A stretch of DNA of 8,874 nt from CAZXYF01 sp964644705 (GTDB taxonomy: Bacteria; Planctomycetota; Brocadiia; SM23-32): NCBI GenBank assembly GCA_964644705.1, contig CAZXYF010000127.1, forward strand, positions 1 through 8,874, read 5' to 3'. The notes beneath the pieces are model-generated. The model did not search any database. It saw nothing but the letters and a program-made list of their open reading frames with translations, and was not told where the DNA came from. The position numbers were made by a program, and so were the translations under genes. How positions within the stretch are numbered: the stretch's first letter is position 1; each line of letters begins with the position of its first letter. Below are positions 5,853 through 8,874 of this stretch, piece after piece.

Positions 5853-7796
5853 ATGGGACGAAACGAAATGAAATTTCGATGCGGTGTATGCGATGAAGTG
5901 GTGACCGCTGACACAGAGAATATGGGAGCTTTGGTGCGGTGTCCATACTGCGAGTCCAAGGTCAGGGTTCCTGAGAAGACAAATTCGGTAGCTGATTCTA
6001 ATGGCCCACGAAAAGCGTCGTCTTCCAAAGGAGAGAAACTCAGAAGAAAAACACGGATGAAAGACCCGCAGCGGACATCGGGAGCGCGTCCTCTTATGTG
6101 GTTGGGGGTGATCGGGGCAATCGGGGCTTTTGTTCTATTGTGCATCGTGGTGGCAACAGTGGTCAGTGTCTCCAGTGATGTTCCGGACAGGAAAGAGACC
6201 ACAGAGACGGAAGAAAAAACAGTAGCCGCCAGAAACGGATCACCGTCGGAACAAGATAAAAAGCCGAGAGATAATGCCTCACAGGATCCAGCAGGGGAGG
6301 ATGCAAGAGTCTCGGACCCCAAATCTTCCGGCAAGAAAACTCAGTCAGAAGAGCCGGACACATCTGCCAGCAAAAATGGAGGGGGTGGCGATCCCGTGGT
6401 AAAGGGCAGAGTCGCGGCCATACCTATCCGGGGGGGCATCAACGGGAAAACGCTTGAACTGGTTCGTTCTGGGCTGCGGGAAGCCCGACAACAGAACGCT
6501 GAAGCTGTGGTTCTTGTGCTGGATACACCGGGTGGATTGACCCAATCGGCAGCCAAAATCGGTGCTGCCCTCAACAGCAATAACGCTCCCGATAAAACTT
6601 TTGCCTATATCGCCAAAGGGAAGCGCGGTGGTGCATTTTCGGCGGGAGCTCTTCTCGCCTTCGCCTGCGATCAAATCATTATGCAGAAAGGCGCTGTCAT
6701 CGGAGCGGCTCAGACGGTTTTTATGTCAAAAAGCTCACCCACTGGCAAAGTTCCGATTGAGCATTTCCCAGGCGGAGAAAAGAAAGTGTCTGCATTGAAA
6801 GCCCGGTTCCGCGCCTTCGCCGAGCAAAACGATCATCCGGGAGAGGTGGTGGAAGCAATGATGGATACGGACGGGACACTTCGTGTTAGTAATGCTAAGC
6901 CGCGCAAATTCAGGATGTATTATGGCGAATCGTCCGGACAAAAAGGTGTCGTGGTCAAACCAGATGGTGATATACTGACCTTGACTGCTGGAGAGATGAA
7001 ACAGTGGAATCTGGCACAGGTGGTTGACAGTGCACGCGAATTACAGGATGGAGGTATCATCGGGCCGGGAGCTCGTAACCTGTTGCAGAGTGCTATTTAC
7101 ACCAACCTGGTGCAACGTCAGAGATCAAGGCTGAGAGCACTGAAACGAGCTAAGAAACGGCTTGGCCAGGAATTTGACGCGTTAATAAGTCACCAGCGCA
7201 GTTTGGGAGTCAACTTGTTTGCCAAATCGTTCAAATTTCCACAAGGGTTGTTGGACAATACTGCCCCCAAACTCCAGCACATCAAAAAAGGGAAACGGGC
7301 ATGTGCAGACATTATTCAGTTACTGAAGAAGTATCCAAGCCTGCGGGTCCCGGTGAGCTACATGAAAAATACAGTTATGGCCAGGCTGGAACTTTTGCAG
7401 AAAACGATAGAAAAAGTCGGTAAACTAACATCTAAACGTATGTCTCAAAATTTACCCATCCAAAGATGGCAGCGGCAGGGGAACCTTATTATCGGTCTCA
7501 TGGCGAAGGCGCAAATCTGTTTGCCGAAAACTGATGGGCGGGGGAAATGGGCTCTTCTCACCCTGCATGAAGACGATGCTCGCCGACGTCAAATACTCGT
7601 TAATTTCTTGGATAATGCGTTCCCTGGGGAAGGGAATCGGTTACTACGTGTAATCCGTGGTCAAAACTGGTACTGGAGTGACGTTGTAGATGGGTATGAA
7701 ATCAAAGTAATGAACGGCCAACAGGGCAGACGAGAATGGGATTTAGGACGGAACTGGGATCACAAAGATTTGGTGGTGGGTCTGAAGAAAAAATAA
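5853..7796 (+). CDS. Zinc-ribbon, membrane-anchored ClpP/NfeD-like serine protease with C-terminal extension
   Basis: The 647-aa product starts with a zinc ribbon (Cys10, Cys13, Cys30, Cys33). A basic stretch, one membrane helix (about 81-106) and a charged low-complexity linker to about 180 follow. Residues about 184-398 form a ClpP/crotonase-fold domain most like the N-terminal protease of NfeD (1510-N type) and SppA: VAAIPIRGGI, VVLVLDTPGGL (219-229), GGAFSAGALLAFACD with candidate nucleophile Ser263, GAVIGAAQ, Lys310/Lys311 where the catalytic Lys of that family falls, and ILTLTAGEMKQWNLAQVVDS at the end. The usual NfeD membrane bundle and OB domain are absent; instead there is a helical, Arg/Lys-rich region (about 405-530) and a C-terminal domain I do not recognise (about 535-647). 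The topology implies a cytoplasmic zinc ribbon and an external protease. That family cleaves membrane-protein segments; the substrate here is unknown and activity is not certain. The gene lies 43 bp after the VWA gene. Confidence 0.87.
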   Translation: MGRNEMKFRCGVCDEVVTADTENMGALVRCPYCESKVRVPEKTNSVADSNGPRKASSSKGEKLRRKTRMKDPQRTSGARPLMWLGVIGAIGAFVLLCIVVATVVSVSSDVPDRKETTETEEKTVAARNGSPSEQDKKPRDNASQDPAGEDARVSDPKSSGKKTQSEEPDTSASKNGGGGDPVVKGRVAAIPIRGGINGKTLELVRSGLREARQQNAEAVVLVLDTPGGLTQSAAKIGAALNSNNAPDKTFAYIAKGKRGGAFSAGALLAFACDQIIMQKGAVIGAAQTVFMSKSSPTGKVPIEHFPGGEKKVSALKARFRAFAEQNDHPGEVVEAMMDTDGTLRVSNAKPRKFRMYYGESSGQKGVVVKPDGDILTLTAGEMKQWNLAQVVDSARELQDGGIIGPGARNLLQSAIYTNLVQRQRSRLRALKRAKKRLGQEFDALISHQRSLGVNLFAKSFKFPQGLLDNTAPKLQHIKKGKRACADIIQLLKKYPSLRVPVSYMKNTVMARLELLQKTIEKVGKLTSKRMSQNLPIQRWQRQGNLIIGLMAKAQICLPKTDGRGKWALLTLHEDDARRRQILVNFLDNAFPGEGNRLLRVIRGQNWYWSDVVDGYEIKVMNGQQGRREWDLGRNWDHKDLVVGLKKK

Positions 7797-7829
7797 TTAT
7801 AATGCAAATAAAATGCAGAGGAGAAAGGC

Positions 7830-8606
7830 ATGTACATCGAATGCCCTGAATGTGGAAATTCCATGGAAGTGTCGGCAAACCTCACTGGTAAAAAAGGCCG
7901 ATGCCCGGAATGCGGGACCGTGTTTACCGTAAGAGAAAGCCAGGAGAAGGCAGATGATCCGTCCTTACCACCTGACAATACCTCTGCAATAGAACCGGGC
8001 GATGAAAAATCGAGCGAAACCAAACGTTGCCCGTTCTGTGGGGAGGAAATACTGGCGAGGGCGAGGAAGTGTAAGCACTGTGGAGAATTTCTCAATGAGC
8101 GGGAAGGTGATGCAGGTGGCGGGCCCGTTGGTAACCACACTTCAACAGGCGATGCCCAAAAGGTCAATTCCCAGAGCGAGAAGTTGGTCTGGAAAGGTCA
8201 TCCCTCGCATTTGTGCTATATAGTAGCGTATTTTTTTGGAGGTATATATATTTTAGGCATTATAACGGTTCTGTTAGGCGGTATATATATTTTAGGCGGT
8301 ATAACGGCTCCTTTAGGACTCATGATCATTGTATGGGCTTTCCTGGACCAACGTTATAGAATTTACACGTTGACTACGAAACGAGTGACAATGAAAAATG
8401 GCATCCTTTCACGCCAAACCGAAGAAATTATGTTGGATGATATCCGCAATATCGTTATGAAGCAGGGAATAATTGAGCGTCTGCTGGGTATTGGCTCGGT
8501 CGAAATTGCCTGCGCGGGTACTGCCGCTGTCGAAATGAAATTTAGAGGCGTGGTTGATCCCGATGGGCTAAAAAGTAAGATTGCCCAACAAAGAGATGCT
8601 GTGTAG
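7830..8606 (+). CDS. Double zinc-ribbon membrane protein with bacterial PH domain (bPH2/YdbS-like)
   Basis: The 258-aa product begins with an MJ0042-like zinc ribbon (Cys5, Cys8, Cys25, Cys28) and has a second ribbon of UPF0547 type (Cys67, Cys70, Cys81, Cys84; KRCPFCGEEILARARKC). A Ser/Gly linker follows, then a membrane hairpin at about 127-172. The C-terminal bPH2 domain (about 173-253) shows YRIYTLTTKRVTMKNGIL, EIMLDDIRNIV, ERLLGIGSVEI and AVEMKFRGVVDPDGLKSKI, the standard pattern of PF03703. The ribbons and the PH domain should both be cytoplasmic. The family's biochemical role is not well defined; membrane association and protein binding are the usual proposals. AGAGGAG (7817-7823) sits six bases before the ATG. 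The membrane region contains a 39-bp in-frame tandem duplication listed separately. The gene follows the protease by 33 bp and shares its N-terminal ribbon type with the genes on both sides. Confidence 0.9.
   Translation: MYIECPECGNSMEVSANLTGKKGRCPECGTVFTVRESQEKADDPSLPPDNTSAIEPGDEKSSETKRCPFCGEEILARARKCKHCGEFLNEREGDAGGGPVGNHTSTGDAQKVNSQSEKLVWKGHPSHLCYIVAYFFGGIYILGIITVLLGGIYILGGITAPLGLMIIVWAFLDQRYRIYTLTTKRVTMKNGILSRQTEEIMLDDIRNIVMKQGIIERLLGIGSVEIACAGTAAVEMKFRGVVDPDGLKSKIAQQRDAV
8241..8318 (+). repeat. 39-bp in-frame tandem duplication, two copies
   Basis: Copy 1 is 8241-8279 and copy 2 is 8280-8318. The first 18 bases (GGTATATATATTTTAGGC) are identical, and by my alignment 33 of 39 positions match overall. 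Each copy encodes 13 residues, GIYILGIITVLLG and GIYILGGITAPLG, so the reading frame is kept and the membrane hairpin is lengthened by 13 residues. The stretch is more A+T-rich than its surroundings, and the alternating TATATA could favour slippage. Confidence 0.92.
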
Positions 8607-8695
8607 TTGATGTCAGAACGATTTTGACCAGTACCTGGGTGTTGAACGAGGCGTTCCAGACATGGGGGCATACTTTTCGTTTGTGGAGTTACAAC
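8607..8695 (+). other. 89-bp gap without a recognisable terminator
   Basis: The gap contains one short hairpin, GAACG (8644-8648) and CGTTC (8652-8656) with a three-base loop, not followed by a T-run. I see no convincing promoter or terminator. The following gene has its ribosome site, GGAG, at 8685-8688. Confidence 0.3.
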
Positions 8696-8874
8696 ATGTC
8701 TAAAATGAAAATTGAATGTCCCCTTTGCGGGCATACTTTGAGAGTGGCAGATTCATTAGCGGGCAAATCAGGACGGTGTCCGAATTGCGAAAAACGTATC
8801 GAAATACCGTCGGATCCTGAGGAAACAAGTCAGGCTCCGAAAACACCGCAACCTCCCCCTCCTTCTGCACCGCC
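8696..8874 (+). CDS. Zinc-ribbon protein, 5' part only (runs off window)
   Basis: The frame is open from the ATG at 8696 to the window end, giving 59 codons plus two bases. The N-terminus (MSKMKIECPLCG) is an MJ0042-like zinc ribbon with Cys8, Cys11, Cys28 and Cys31, the same spacing as in the two genes before it. From residue 37 the chain turns acidic and then proline-rich (KTPQPPPPSAP), which looks like a linker to a membrane helix or further domain outside the window. GGAG (8685-8688) lies seven bases before the ATG. The ribbon is closest by eye to that of the PH-domain protein upstream (shared ECP.CG and AGKSGRCPNC-like segment). A proline-rich tail of this kind is the type of ligand GYF domains bind, so a contact with the two-GYF protein is conceivable but untested. 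The function of the missing part cannot be judged. Confidence 0.82.
   Translation, partial: MSKMKIECPLCGHTLRVADSLAGKSGRCPNCEKRIEIPSDPEETSQAPKTPQPPPPSAP

Noticed and set aside
5810..6334. 174-codon open frame on the - strand opposite the protease N-terminus
   Set aside because: The opposite strand encodes a zinc ribbon, membrane helix and linker in a coherent protein; the Ser-rich antisense product looks like a compositional artefact.
7798..7803. Perfect TATAAT in the gap before the PH-domain gene
   Set aside because: No -35-like hexamer stands at 16-18 bp, and the gap is AT-rich, so chance is likely; an internal promoter cannot be supported.
8644..8656. GAACG-AGG-CGTTC hairpin after the PH-domain gene as a terminator
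   Set aside because: The stem is only five base pairs and no T-tract follows.

Overview
The window reads as a stretch of a bacterial chromosome from the PVC group (Planctomycetota, Verrucomicrobiota, Lentisphaerota or relatives). I base this on protein style rather than a marker gene: GYF_2 domains fused to membrane segments, a MotA/ExbB subunit with the 'AFDTT' fourth helix, ExbD-like proteins with long coiled coils, a VWA protein with the 'FFGIWDKG...DRSGSM' signature, and three genes in a row that open with an MJ0042-like zinc ribbon. Base composition looks about half G+C. The phylum-level placement is inference.

All nine genes lie on the + strand and are packed like an operon. (1) 1-1359: an unrecognised protein with an N-terminal coiled coil and a C-terminal beta-rich domain; its reading frame is open to the window edge. 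(2) 1359-2099: a two-GYF-domain protein with two C-terminal membrane helices. (3) 2187-4764: a MotA/TolQ/ExbB channel subunit followed by two different ExbD/MotB-like subunits, each junction an ATGA overlap. (4) 4814-5809: a membrane-anchored von Willebrand A protein with a complete MIDAS. (5) 5853-7796: a zinc-ribbon, single-helix, ClpP/NfeD-like serine protease with a long C-terminal extension. (6) 7830-8606: a double zinc-ribbon bacterial PH-domain membrane protein carrying a 39-bp in-frame tandem duplication. (7) 8696 to the end: the start of another zinc-ribbon protein.

The likely core is a proton-motive-force-driven channel or motor (MotA/ExbB plus two distinct ExbD-like partners). Around it sit proteins suited to recognition and scaffolding (GYF, VWA, zinc ribbons, PH) and a membrane-anchored protease. 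That such motors use proton flux to do mechanical work across the envelope is established for ExbBD, TolQR, MotAB and ZorAB. That these nine genes form one machine is inference from order, spacing and co-orientation. No nuclease, helicase, transposase, tRNA, rRNA, CRISPR array or clear terminator is visible. The longest gaps between genes are under 100 bp.
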